Below, one piece after another: positions 35,708 to 47,139 of a stretch of 64,000 nucleotides of DNA. Location of the stretch: positions 132,176-196,175 of the forward strand of contig LNKV01000038.1 in the NCBI GenBank assembly GCA_001465935.1, written 5' to 3'. Source of the DNA: Clarireedia homoeocarpa (lineage: Eukaryota > Ascomycota > Leotiomycetes > Helotiales > Rutstroemiaceae). Within the stretch, counting starts at the first letter, position 1. Each line of letters starts with the position of its first letter. The notes below the pieces were generated by a model, which was given only the letters and a program-made list of their open reading frames with translations, was not told where the DNA came from and did no database searches. The position numbers were made by a program, and so were the translations under genes.

Positions 35708-36918
35708 GTTGATGCCAACGGATTCTGGACGTTTGCGCCGGACCTTTTCATTCGTTTCCAAAGGCGATGAGAGTGGTTCAGTTGATGCGCATCTCCAATC
35801 CCTTCTTCCTTTGCTCCCCAGGATCCAGAGCGATGGGACTGTTTGTTTGTTTCCTGCTCTTTGCACCGACGGCCGTTCTCATTCCTATTCGGCCAAACCC
35901 TGGTAGACAGCACGACGTAAAGGGACGCCATATGTAGTTAGACAGACCATCGCCTACAACATGATACAGCGAAGGGCTGCGGGGATGAAAATTAAGCTGA
36001 CATCCTAACGTATTTTACCACGACCCTGCGCGCACATTCATCTTACTTTGAGATATCCGGATGTACCAAAACGTCAAAGCATGATCCAGGAGTCCTTGAC
36101 ACTCCATTTGAGAAAACCCCACATACTTCGTATGGAAACCACTATAACTTAACGGTTGGAAACGAAGCACGGAGTACGAGGGTGCAACAGACTTTTGTGC
36201 GCGCCTAAGCTTGGGCTAAATGGTAAAATGCAGGTCAGGTACGAATTGTGAATGAAAGTCTACAAAAGCACTAGGCGCTGTTGCAGCGCGTTCTGCCAAA
36301 GCAGTCGGTCACAAAGCTAGTACACGTACTATGTACTTCGTATGTTGGACGAGTGGGAGTGGGGAGATATTCAGCTGCTTCCATTCATGTCTACTCGTAC
36401 GAAGACGATAAGAAAGGATAGGATATATGCCTTCCTCCTCCAAAACAGGTATAACGTGATCGGAAAGTTACATCCAGAGTAAGTTGTAGAGATCGATGAA
36501 CGGGAGATGTAAGAAATATACCACCTTGAGTTCATCTCATATTTCCTCGATTCCCGAACGCTTGGATCATTATTGGACCTCCTTATGGACTAACTACGGA
36601 GCCGGACACAAAAGAGGCAGACAATTATAGCATCAATACATTTAATATAGGAATCAGAGAGATTGTGTAGGTGGAGAGAGTATCAACCGTTTTCTGCTAT
36701 TCAAATTCATGGCATTCATGGAGGTCCCTCATGGAGGTCCCTGGGCGAGAGCCGGTCCAGTCCCGGCGACGAGCAAACGTACCCTGGCGGTTTCGGTGCT
36801 CTTCTTCTACTTCGGATGGATTTAAGGAGTGGTTCGGGATGCCGGCAGAAAACACGGAGGCACGACTATCAATCAAGCACGTCGCAAATAGGAACTTTTG
36901 GCCGACGCTGTAACGTTG

Positions 36919-37014
36919 ACTAGATGCTAAGGAGATGGTAGAAACTAGATGCTAAGAAGATGGTAGAAACTAGATGCTAAGAAGATGAGAAACTAGATGC
37001 TAAGAAGATGAGAA
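36919..37014. repeat. 25-bp minisatellite, four copies
   Basis: There are four head-to-tail copies of ACTAGATGCTAAGAAGATGG plus a TAGAA end. The first two copies are 25 bp and the last two are shortened to 23 bp by loss of the internal GT. Confidence 0.9.
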
Positions 37015-39244
37015 ACTATTTTCCCTCGTGGCCTTTGGGGACATCTATGGGTCTTTGCCCCTGAACCCCGGGCATTTGTGAGAACACTGATGAGATGATG
37101 GTACGAGTGTCCTGAACCATGGCCATGACCGCCAATAATTGTTCTTTTCTAATCCCGACCCGTGCGACCCTTTTTTTTTTGCCGGCCATTTACCTGGCCT
37201 TGGTGAACGAAGAACTTCTCAATCGAGATGCATCCGACTATTGCACAAAATTGGCACGAGAGACATACATGCCCCATACATGCCCATGTGTTTTATCCAG
37301 CCAAAGTTACTTCTGCACAGAATACACAGGCTAGACACAATCTATTTTGGGCGCAGATTTGAGTCAGTCGATGATAGTATAGTGTTTGCTCTCCTCACCC
37401 CTCAGTACTTACCCGCAGGCGAAGACGACTTAGCATCAAGGTATAGTGCTGGTCCCTCGGTGCATACCGAACAGATCATTTCGCGGTCAGCGGCATATCC
37501 TTCCACAACACTTCGACCATGCTTCAACCATACAGTAGACTTTTACATTCCAATCATCTGAGTCGCTGTACGGAGTACTGTACAGAGAGGCGCAGGCTGC
37601 ACAGCAGCGTGCTTGCTGTCCCCACAGGCTCCTGCACATGCACGCAGCTCGACTCATGAGGAGCTAGCACCAGCAGCACCAGCAGCACCAGCACCAGCAC
37701 CAGCATCAACAACACTTGGACTCTGTCTTATTGGGCGCAGTGTACCACTGGACGGTCCAAGTTGGCTGTGTATGGCTCGCCCTCTTTAAATGATTCCCAC
37801 TTTTACTTCATATTAATGTCTGACTGGGCACCGGGCAATCAAACAGAACCCCATTTTAATCAACGCTTGGGAATGTCCGGCTGTTTGGGTCTCGAGTCTC
37901 GAGTGTTGGGTAGACAATGAAGCGCAAGTGGGAATGGAAGATTATGCTCATTATGCCAATGGCCAGATTTCATCGAGTGTGCGTGCGACTTTGCTACACG
38001 CAGAATATTTCCCAAAGGGTTGACCATCCAAAAGATTGCACTGCATTCGGTCGGTCGGAGGCAAACAATATGTGACGGCACACAGGCAATCCATGAGGGT
38101 TGGGCTCGGTACATTTCTTACAAGGAGTGATAAGCGCATTAACAAGCAGCTGCGGGAACGAAAATACTTTGACACACGCATTGATTCCCTCACCCACAAC
38201 CGCCAAGCAAGGAAACATTACTCGCAAGTACGTACATACATACATAGTATCTTTCTTTTCTTTTTTTGGGCGGCCTTGTGCTGTGTGTGGGTTTTCGCAT
38301 GACGATCGGCCTCACAGAGGCAAGCAAGAGGGCAATGATGAAGATATACTTCCGTACGAAGTACTGCAGGGGAAAGCAAGTCTTTGTAAAAAAAAAAAAA
38401 AAACCTCCCCTCCTCCTCCTCTGGTCAGGTCTGGGGTCTCGGAAGCCCTAATGCAAGTGCGCTGAACATACTAGAGGTGCAGCGACATCGACGACCAGTC
38501 AAAATGCAGCGAAGCGTGAGCCATGAGCCAGGACCTCCCACCCGTAACCTTGCTCAATAGGTCGAAAACAAGAGTGACATGACGAAGAAAATAGAACTAC
38601 GCAATAATATCGTGTGCTTTGTCAGTCTCTGCTCCTGAGGGGTCTGCACGAAAAGCCTGTGTAGATGCGTGATGTGTGATGTGTGATGTGTGATGTGTGA
38701 TATGATGTATGATGTGTGGTTCCTTCTTATATCTTCGTATCTCTTCTTATCCCTTCTTATCCCTTCTTATCCCTTCTACTTGTACTCTGTGTGCATGTGG
38801 AGAGAATACTCTGTGTGCATGTGGAGAGAAAGGGGAGAGAGGGGGGAGAAAGTAGACGCGACGCCCTCCTGAGAATCGGGCATGAACTTATTGCTTTAAA
38901 CCACTTTAATTGCTACATAGTATATGTTTGTTATGATAATACATATGATCACATCTGATCACATCTGGACGGATGGTAATGCACTCCGCCGCTCGGGGCG
39001 TGCTTTTTTCTAATCTATCTCTGCAAGCCCATGAGTAGATCTCCTTGACGACGGAAGCTCCTCTTCCACTCACATTTCCACCCTTCTTTTCTTGCCCTTC
39101 GCTGCTTTTCCCTCTCTCATCATCATCTTAAATCCTTCCCCTCGGTCTGTCGCCTCTTTCCTTTTATTATATCCTTATCTTTTGAAACAGATACATAAAT
39201 CTTCGTTTTGACTTGGACATGTTATTATATACATTTTATTCACC

Positions 39245-41947
39245 ATGTCCAAAGATCCTCAGTCCCCTCGACCTTTATCATTACATACCCACAGGCTCGA
39301 CCACAACCAATCCAAACTCCCCAGAATCCGAGACGCGCCCCAGATAGCTGCACAAAACCAACAACCCGTTCGCTCGCCGCCATCCTCATCGGCCGATTCA
39401 AATAACACGCCAAACACTTTACACCAACATGCGCAAACTAACAACCTGAAACTTAAATCCTCGGGTTTTGACCTCAACTTCACCGGAAGTCAATCGACCA
39501 TCGCAACCCCCTTTACTCCGACAAGCCAGAACAAGAAGGAACCTTTTCGCTCCCGCATCTTACACTCGTTTACTGGAGGTCCAGGGAGAAGCAATTCATC
39601 CTCGTCCCGGCGAACCCTATCGTACCCTACCCCGACTGCCGCGACCACACCTAGCAGAATACTCGAATCAACGCCCAACAGTGTCGCATCGGGGAAAAAA
39701 GCAAGGAACGTGCTGGTAACTGGTAGCAAGAATGGTTTGAATGAAGAAATCGCAAAAGAAAGCCCTTCAACAATGCTCTCCCTAGGATCCTATGTTTCAC
39801 AAACCAAGAATTGGGTTGCGGATCAATCGCATTTAGATGGAACCGCTTCGCAGATACCGCAATCCGCACTGGAAAATACACCATCACGACCAGCAATGGC
39901 GCCTACGAAAGGCTTTAGAGCAAGCAAGAGAATGGAACCTGCAAGTAGCCGCGAATCCGCATTGATGGCTTTAGAAGGTCGCAATGCTCAACGCGAATCG
40001 CTAGATGAACAGCATTCCGACGATTCAGATCTCTTCCTGAAGGTCGCAAGGGAAGAGGATATGGATCAACAGAAGAACCATGCAAAGGTAGTGCTCCATG
40101 TTTCATTTTCTTGATTAATCTATTCGATGCGGCTTAGAATCTGACTCGTCTCATAGTCTCGCGCCGCCAAGCGCCAATCTCTCCCTGCGCCAGGTCCATC
40201 TTTTCGTGCTTCTATGTACCTTCGCAGAGGATCTGAGCAAGAAGGTAACTCCGGATCTCGTGCTGCGCCAGAGGAGTCCGAAGGTCTAGCACAAGTATTA
40301 GAATATAAGCCGTTTGCAAGGGATCGAACTTCCATTTCGGCTGGTACTCCGAATGACAAGAGGAGCCGAGTCCTCACATCCAGCTCTCTGTCCAATCCTA
40401 CTACTCCGAAAATTTTAGGCAAACGAGGAGCCTCACCAGAACCGCAATTGCCACATGCAGAACGAAGACAATCTGTCCAGGAGAGAACAACTACTTACCG
40501 ACAATCAAGTCTTTCAAACTCATACCACGTTCCCCGGTCCACGACCTACCATTCTTCACCACTCGTTCAGCGACCGATGGAGAGCAGCGACGCTCCTGAT
40601 ACGCATCGTGCAACAGAGGGAACAGAGTCAAGTGTATCGACTACTGCTCCATCGACAGTGTGGGATGAACTCGAAGATCTCAAATCACGTATACATAGGT
40701 TGGAACTGACTGGGAAATTGCCTACAACGTCTGGCGCGGCTGTCTCAAGAGCATCAAACGAACGGCCTCCTACAGCCACCACTACAGAAACCACAATGTC
40801 GACCTCGCCTAAACGTGGACGTGGTAACAGCATCTCACCGTCCGAAGCTGCAGTGGATTCATTGAGATCCGAAGCTGCAGTGGATTCATCAAGATCCGAA
40901 AGCCATCCGCTCCTACGATCCGCATTGGCAAAGTCGAAGCCGCTTCTGGATTCTGAGATATACAGTACTCTGGAAGCTGCTGCAATGGATGCGTTGGCTA
41001 TTTCCTCAATGATGGGCACATCTGGGCAACCTGGTCCTATTTCCAGCTCTCAGTCATCGGTCGGTGGTATAAATTCGGCAGTCTCAGATCGACAAGTTCG
41101 TAGGAAGGCGGAAAGTTTGTGCCGCAGTTTAACGGAACTGTGTCTTGCTTTGTCTGAGCGAAGACTGGATAGCGAACCAACACTTACCTCAAATGTAAGT
41201 CGTCCAAACAGTCACGGTCGTGACCCGGAGGTCCTTCAGAGCATAGAACCGATAAGTCCCCGACAAGCCGCCTCCAATGACCATGTCAAACTTAAGTCGA
41301 GCCCACGGTCTTTCAGTCGACTTGAGGTTCATAGAAGTAACCTACTGGCATCAAGTGCACTACCTACCTTGAGAGTCCCACCTTCGGAAGCTGGCACCCC
41401 AACACAAGGCTTAACTGGAGGGAGGCGGACCTCTCTATTGTTGCGCAGCCGACGCGCCGAGACCGAAGACCCACAAGAAACTGAGGAAGCTCGGTTCCGC
41501 GCACCTTCACGAGCGAAGACCGACCTCAGTCGTGTGAGAACCTTTGCACGAGATGATGCATCTCATCCATTATTGAACGACAGAGCACTGCAATCCCCAA
41601 TGATATCATCGTCACTGGCTCTTAGAAGATCCTATACATCTAACCTTGGTGCCAATGTTGGACCCCTGCCCTCTCCCATACAAACGGGCTTAGGGAGAAG
41701 ATACTATGAGCGAACACCAGAAAGGGAGCCTGCTAGTATTGTAGTGAACTCAAATGTCGGTGGTCGCAGATATCTGGAACCTGCTCTTGAAAGAGAGACG
41801 AGCACGCTTGCAGGAAGACTTGCAGAGGAGCGCGGACAAAGAAAAGTCTCTGGCGGCTACAGCTTCGCCGCCAGAGCTAGGGCTGGAAGTCTTGCGAGGA
41901 GGATGAAGGAGCCCGTGGAACCCTCGCAAGCTGGTGGATACGAGTAA
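39245..41947 (+). CDS. uncharacterised serine-rich protein, 2 exons
   Basis: Predicted 877 aa from exons 39245-40087 and 40157-41947 (2634 nt, 878 codons). The intron is 69 nt with GTAGTG and CATAG ends. I do not recognise a named domain. The N-terminal 280 residues are basic and Ser/Pro/Thr-rich with many possible phosphorylation sites. A short conserved-looking helix VWDELEDLKSRIHRLELTGK sits near the middle (about residues 430-450) and could form a coiled coil. A second helical block (EIYSTLEAAAMDALAISSMM then RKAESLCRSLTELCLALSE) follows at about 530-600. A 9-residue tandem duplication, SEAAVDS(L/S)R, lies between them (about 40849-40903). The C-terminus is Arg/Glu-rich. Coiled-coil plus disordered layout suggests a cytoskeletal or scaffold protein, but this is a guess. 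Confidence 0.8.
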
Positions 41948-42992
41948 CCTATATAAAAACTAAGGTTTCATTTTGTGCAAAGAGGTTCGGGAGTTTCGCG
42001 GTTTTTCATTTGGGAACTTCTTTTTGTACACTAAGTAGGGGGATTTCCTTCTGTTGACTATTCTACCACGGAAGGAGAGTAGCATTCTGAGATACCCGGT
42101 ACATATTTAAATACGATGGCACGATTAGAGGGGTTCAGGGGTTACATATCAAGCGGAAGGTCATAGGTCTGCTCTTCAGGTACATATTGCTATTTATCTT
42201 AGCTGGTGTCTTGTCTCGGCATGCGGACCAGCCTGGGGGGGTAACATGTTTTGGTTGTTTGGACTCATCGCTTGCTTATTGCAGTTCACAACTATACTGA
42301 ATCGTTGCTGGATATGGCTATTCGGATTTTTGATATCCAGCTTTGACATATAACTAGATGGACATAGGTGGATTTGGGACTAGGAGTCTTTAAGGGTGGC
42401 TTGGTTGAACCTCACTTGAGGGTAAGGAGGGCTGGCAAGTTTTATGAATGTACAATAGTTTGATTTTTCTGGTGTTAAAAGGGAATTCGGATGTCACATT
42501 TTTGGACCTGTACTATTGTTCTATCTCCATAATGTTTAAGTGGCATATTCTTCGCTAGGATTCGCTTTCTAACTGGTTAATATCCTGTATTCATTAAAAT
42601 AATTTGGTCTTGTCCCCCTATCGGCCACTTTTCTGGGCGCTGGAAAGGCGTAAGTAAGATTACTACGACAACAGAATATTCATCGCAACCCCGCTGCACG
42701 TCAGTCAGTCCTGGCCGTATGACTCCCAATTTTCCTTCTCATTTTAAGCGAGCGGCGACTTCAACCCCACCCCACCTCCCCCCACCATCATCTTGCTTTA
42801 TATATGCAGCCATATGCAGCAATGCAGCAGCTAACGTTACGTTACTCGGTGCCTTGGAACAACTACAACTATACCCACCTATACTGTATGTACGCTCGCT
42901 CGCTACTTTTCAGAGGCCACATCACAACCACGGTACGTCATCGTCATCGTCGCAGAGCTTTGTTTCATCAAGTCCTGCAGATCGGAAAAGAA
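41948..42992. other. intergenic region (serine-rich protein / Tpt1)
   Basis: About 1 kb lies between two plus-strand genes. It presumably holds a 3' UTR and the Tpt1 promoter. The open frame reaching upstream of the Tpt1 start (from about 42804) lacks family similarity. No other feature is seen. Confidence 0.55.
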
Positions 42993-44261
42993 ATGGTCGA
43001 CGCTGACGCTGACGCTGACGCTGCTCCGAGTGCGGCCGAGATGGCCGTCTTGGCTGAAGAGGTCGATGTCGATGGTGCGGATTTGGTTGGGCGGAGGAAG
43101 AGAGGGGGGAAGTCGTCGGGTGCAAGGAGAGGAGGGGCTGGGGCGCAGGGCCAGGGTAGAGAGGTGCTTATTAGTAAGGCGTTGTCGAAGTTGTTGCGAC
43201 ATGCTGCGCTGGATGAGGGGCTGGAGTTGGATGCGGAGGGGTTTGCGAGGTTGGATTCGGTGGTGAGTTTTACTTGATCTGTGTGTCGTTTGGGGGGGGG
43301 GTCTTTCAATGGGGAATGAATGAATGAATGAATGGAGAAGAATGACTTCTTGATGTTCGGACTGCCCGCAAGAAGGACAGACAGCCAATCACGTGTGATG
43401 GTCATCTATCTATCTCCCCATCCATTCAAACCTCAAACCTCAACTTCAAGACACCCCGCATAGAGATTCGTCTATTAATGAGCATCATAGCTACAATGGC
43501 CGCGTCTCAAGTCACTCAATGTAACCTTCGAAGATATCCGCACCGCAGTAAACGATAATGCCAAGCAGCGCTTCTCGATGAAGCCCAATCCCTCTCTCGC
43601 AACGCCTCCGTCGCCAGCTTCTGAAAACCCCGCCGACTGGGTTATCCGCGCGAACCAGGGCCATTCCATTGCCGTCGACTCGGCTGCGCTTCTCGTGCCC
43701 ATCACGCTCGAAGCGGATAATATCCCGGAGACAGTTGTTCACGGCACGTATTTCGCCTTCTACGACGCGATAGTGCAATCCGGGGGCCTGAAAAAGATGG
43801 GCAGGAATCATGTCCATTTTGGGACAGGGCTGCCTGAGGAAAAGGGGGGAGTGGTCAGTGGGATGAGGGGAGATGCGGAATTGTTGGTTTATGTGGATGT
43901 GAAGCGGTGTTTGGAGGAGGAGCCGGAGATGAAGTGGTGGATGAGTGAGAATGGGGTTGTCTTGACGGAGGGCGATGGGAATGGGGTGGTGGGAACGCGG
44001 GTTTGGAAGAAGGTGGTGGGGAGGAGAGAGGGGGGGTTGCTTTGGGAGGATGGGGTCAAAGTGGGGGAGTTGGAGGAGAGTTTGAGGAGGAGGAGGGCAC
44101 CGCAGGGGAAGGGGAGAGGAGGGGGTGCTGGCGATGGAAGAGCTGCGAGAGGTGGGAGAGGCTCTGGAAGAAATGGGCGGGGTGGGAGAGGAGCAGCGAG
44201 GGGAGGAAAGAGAAATGATGGTGTTGCTACTGAGACAGCTGCACCATCAGATGAAGCGTGA
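42993..44261 (+). CDS. TPT1: tRNA 2'-phosphotransferase Tpt1, 2 exons
   Basis: Predicted 346 aa from exons 42993-43262 and 43491-44261 (1041 nt, 347 codons). The intron is 228 nt with GTGAGT and CATAG ends. The join gives LDSVLQWPRLKSLNVTF. Tpt1 removes the 2'-phosphate left at the tRNA splice junction, using NAD+ and forming ADP-ribose 1'',2''-cyclic phosphate. Family motifs are clear: ISKALSKLLRHAALDEGL, WVIRANQGHSI, VVHGTY and MGRNHVHF. The ATG at 42993 is followed by an Asp-Ala repeat encoded by GACGCT tandem units and then a basic segment. An earlier in-frame ATG at 42804 is possible but gives no conserved residues. The last 50 residues form a Gly/Arg-rich RGG-type tail absent from minimal Tpt1 enzymes. 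Confidence 0.92.
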
Positions 44262-44666
44262 GGCTTTATGTATAGTAAAACAAATTACGAGCAATACAAT
44301 TTCGTTGATAGATCAAAAATGCTCTTTGTATTCTTGCAGCACCTTCATTTTCACTGAACCCGGGAATTGTGAACAAGTCTATTCAGATGGCTAGGCATGA
44401 TCTGATCTAAAATATGGAAATCTGATAGAGATCTTCAATTCCATAGAACCTATCGCACAAAGTCCTGCACGAGAGTATGTTTAAGCAACATCCTCATTCC
44501 TTCCCAAAAAGCATCTACCAAAAAGAAAATCGTATTCAACATCCCACGGATAGCTTTCAAACATCAAACCCAAGCCAGCATTTATATGATCTTCCACATC
44601 ACCAAACAAACCCCCTCCCCCCCCTCCCCCCCCCGACCCAATGCAAGGCAAAGCATCCCTGACTTC
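44262..44666. other. short convergent intergenic region
   Basis: This is a tail-to-tail gap of about 400 nt between Tpt1 and the dsRBD gene. It contains C-rich runs near 44610-44635. No gene is seen. Confidence 0.6.
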
Positions 44667-45767
44667 TCAAAAACTCTCACTGGAACTAGACCCCTCACTC
44701 CCTCCCCCAATCCTCTTCCTCTTCATCTCCATCTCCTCCACCCCTTCCAACCTCAATCGCTCAATATCCCTCAAAAACGACAGCACCATCCTGGCACACA
44801 CCTCCTTGGCATTCTTTTTCCCATACACGTCACGGAACTCGCCGACCTTGCCGTCGATGCGCGCGTCGACGCCGAAATCGGCCCAGCCGTGGTAGATGGA
44901 TGTGCCGAGCGAGGTCTGCAGGATGGTGTAGGTGGGGCAGGTGAAGCCGAGACGGGTGCAGAGGATGGGGACTTGGGTTGAGCAGGGGGTGGGGGTTGCG
45001 CTGGGGTGGCAGGTGAAGGAGAAGAAAAGGGCGGCGTTCGCGAAGAGCTCTGATTATTCGGAACGGCAGGAGTAGCCACTGAGGCCGGTACCTGGGGACT
45101 TTTAGGAAACTTGACAGATCCATCTGAGGGCATTGAGTTCTGAGCAACGAGCCAATCAACAGCGAGTTTAGCGATATACTGTTTCGCATCCTTTTTGCGG
45201 CTGAACATCACCGTGGTAGTGAATGGTTCCGGGTTCTCTGCGATCTTGAGAGAAGAGCTGAACTTTTGATGTCCGACATTGTGATCGGTGTATGAGGGCT
45301 GAGAGAGTTTGTTCCCTTGGTGGTATTCTAGTATTTGTTAGGATGATAATTGTTCATGATAGGATGTTAGAACGCGGGGTAGTGGCTTGTATTTACCTAG
45401 AAGCCTCCCGACCCAATTTATGTCGCCCGTTTCCTCCAGAGCATCTCTCTCGGCCTTTAGAGCATCAATGTCAGGGAGGATTTTGGTCTTCTTGTGTGCA
45501 GGTGAGGCACAGACCGATGGTGCTTTGGACTGGGCCGTGAGTCTGTGAGTTCAGGTGATCAGCTATTTTACTGGTTTAATTATGCTCCGCCAGGCCAAAA
45601 TAGCTGGAGATTAGTGTGCATGTCGGCGCATGATGCGGATATATATGGACTCACTCGGCTTGGAGCTGGGCTTGGATTTCATCCTGCTCTCGTATGAAGT
45701 CGTCGAGATTCTGAAAGCGTGACTGGTCCAGGAAGAAGGGTGTAATCGTTTGGGGTGCACTAGCCAT
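44667..45767 (-). CDS. tandem dsRBD-type RNA-binding protein, frame broken
   Basis: Minus-strand exons are 45655-45767, 45397-45542 and a last segment 44667-45327. Introns are 112 and 69 nt, and the first two joins are in phase. The start is MASAPQTITPFFLDQSRF at 45767. A first double-stranded-RNA-binding-like domain runs from WVGRLLEYHQGNKLSQPSY to FSRKKDAKQYIAKLAVDWL. A Pro/Ser linker follows. A second similar domain (VPILCTRLGFTCPTY ... GKKNAKEVCARMVLSFL) is in the -1 frame relative to the first, ending at the stop at 44667-44669. The shift must occur at about 44960-45000, in C-rich sequence. No good intron explains it. The most likely cause is one missing base in the assembly. Without a shift the protein continues in the wrong frame to about 44771. 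Molecular role unknown beyond probable RNA binding. Confidence 0.7.
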
Positions 45768-46153
45768 GGTTGATAATAGCACAAAGATCAAATAAGATGA
45801 TGGATCTTCTTAATGGGTGAGCGAAATAGCGCTGGGAAGTAATTTACAGTATATCAAACCTTCATTGGTGTTGAAGATGAAGATGATTGATGGTGATAGT
45901 GGGGCACGGGACGGTTTTATAGCAATCGTTGTTTCTGTACCTGCACATGCAGGGATTCAATTCAGCAAATGAGAAACGATTAGCATTCTCTATGCGTTTC
46001 TACAAAATACCTGTTATGGCATGAGTTGGCTTCTGAATAACAGAAAAGGATAATAACTGCATGAGTACGAGTTATGATTTTACGTGTCACTCAAGAATAT
46101 ATTTAACAAATGGGTATCACAATCCAGCCGAACTCCACAAGACCTTCTCTCCC
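45768..46153. promoter_or_regulatory. upstream region of dsRBD gene
   Basis: This gap of about 390 nt lies between the end of Efg1 and the start of the dsRBD gene, both on the minus strand. It should hold the Efg1 3' end and the dsRBD promoter. Nothing specific is recognised. Confidence 0.45.
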
Positions 46154-47139
46154 TTACTCTTCAAAAAAGCCGCCATCACTGTTATTACCATCTTGTGCTT
46201 CGTCTGCTCGTGCTCCTTCTGTTGCTCCGAATACTTGGTTCTTCGCAAACCCTAAGGATTTGTTCTTCATGATCTTGGCAGCCTTTGGGTCCCTGACACC
46301 CCTCAGACTCCTCCTCTGGCGTCGGTTCATCCCAGTAGTGTCGACTGGTGGTGCTTCTTCTTTCGGTGACGGTTTCGACTTGGGTTGCACAAGCTTTTTC
46401 TGTGCAAGGTTTTTCTTCGAAGGTTTGGCGGGTTTTGAGGCTGTAACAACGGGTTTTCTGTTGCGCAATTGGTGAAGCGTTCCCTCTTCCATGCACTTCT
46501 CTACTTCCGCCCACATTGGCGGCTTCGGCCTTTGTTCATTTGACTCCTCTTTCGCCTCCTCCGCGGACCCTTTAGGTGGATATAGACTGATGTATGTTTC
46601 GCCGAGAGGATGGTATTGAGTATAGTTCAAGTCCACCTCCAGTATGTGCATTGCCTTCTTCAATTGCTCTACTTCTTCCGTGGATTTAGTCTCCAGAAGT
46701 CGCTTTCTAAGTCTCTTTAGTTGCCTGGTAGCTTTCTGTCGCTCTGTAGCAATTAGTTAGGACATTTTCGAATTGAATAACCTGAGTGGATTTGCTGCAT
46801 ACCAAAGAATCTAACCATGTGATACTTCTTAATCATCTTTTGTCTAATTTTTTCTGCTTCCGCAGAAGCCAGTTCCTGCTGATAAGCCGCAAGAGCTCGT
46901 TCATTTTCAATGCGCACATTCGCTGGAAGATCCTGCGCCCTCTCGAGTTTCCTTGACATGTCTCTAATCCTCTTCTTTATAGCATTGACACTAGAAGCGT
47001 GAATTTGTTTCTTAATCGAACCCGACTCTGACTTGCGCTTTTTGGCTGGCTTGGGATTGTCTCCGTATACTTGAACTTGGCGTGATGGATGAACCACCTC
47101 TTCAGGTTCAGATTCAGACAGTTTCCGCTTTGGTGCCAT
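46154..47139 (-). CDS. EFG1: rRNA-processing protein Efg1, 2 exons
   Basis: Predicted 308 aa. Minus-strand exons are 46803-47139 and 46154-46743 (927 nt, 309 codons), with a 59-nt intron. The start is the ATG at 47139 (MAPKRKLSE). The protein is highly charged. After a basic N-terminus comes the Efg1 signature region at about residues 40-165: NAIKKRIRDMSRKLER, LPANVRIENERALAAY and KKYHMVRFFERQKATRQLKRL. The last is completed by the splice, and LNYTQYHPLGETYISLYP follows. The C-terminus is Lys/Arg-rich with NRRQRRSLRG. Yeast Efg1 is a nucleolar small-subunit processome factor needed for 18S rRNA maturation; it is unrelated to the Candida regulator of the same name. Length and layout are normal for the family. 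Confidence 0.93.

Larger units (their letters stand above)
33737..39244. other. 5.5-kb divergent gene-free region
   Basis: I find no gene with convincing composition between the Msg5-like gene (minus) and the serine-rich protein (plus). The region carries many simple repeats: poly(T) at 34198-34221, GGTCT/GGTCG units (35626-35670), ACATCT units (about 35673-35707), a 25-bp minisatellite (36919-37014), CAGCACCAGC units (about 37667-37708), poly(A) near 38390, GATGTGT units (about 38671-38703) and CTTATCC units (about 38738-38775). A 9-bp word TACTTCGTA, in either orientation, recurs (36124, 36334, 38355). Both ends must contain promoters. The last 250 nt before 39245 are C/T-rich. Confidence 0.55.

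Noticed and set aside
35575..35931. Frame with an Asp-Val repeat
   Set aside because: The repeat is produced by ACATCT and GGTCG microsatellites.
45030..45100. Possible 44-nt intron in the dsRBD gene that would repair the frame
   Set aside because: The donor GTACCG is weak, no CTAAC-type branch site is seen, it is shorter than other introns here, and it would replace a normal Pro/Ser linker with an odd hydrophobic stretch.
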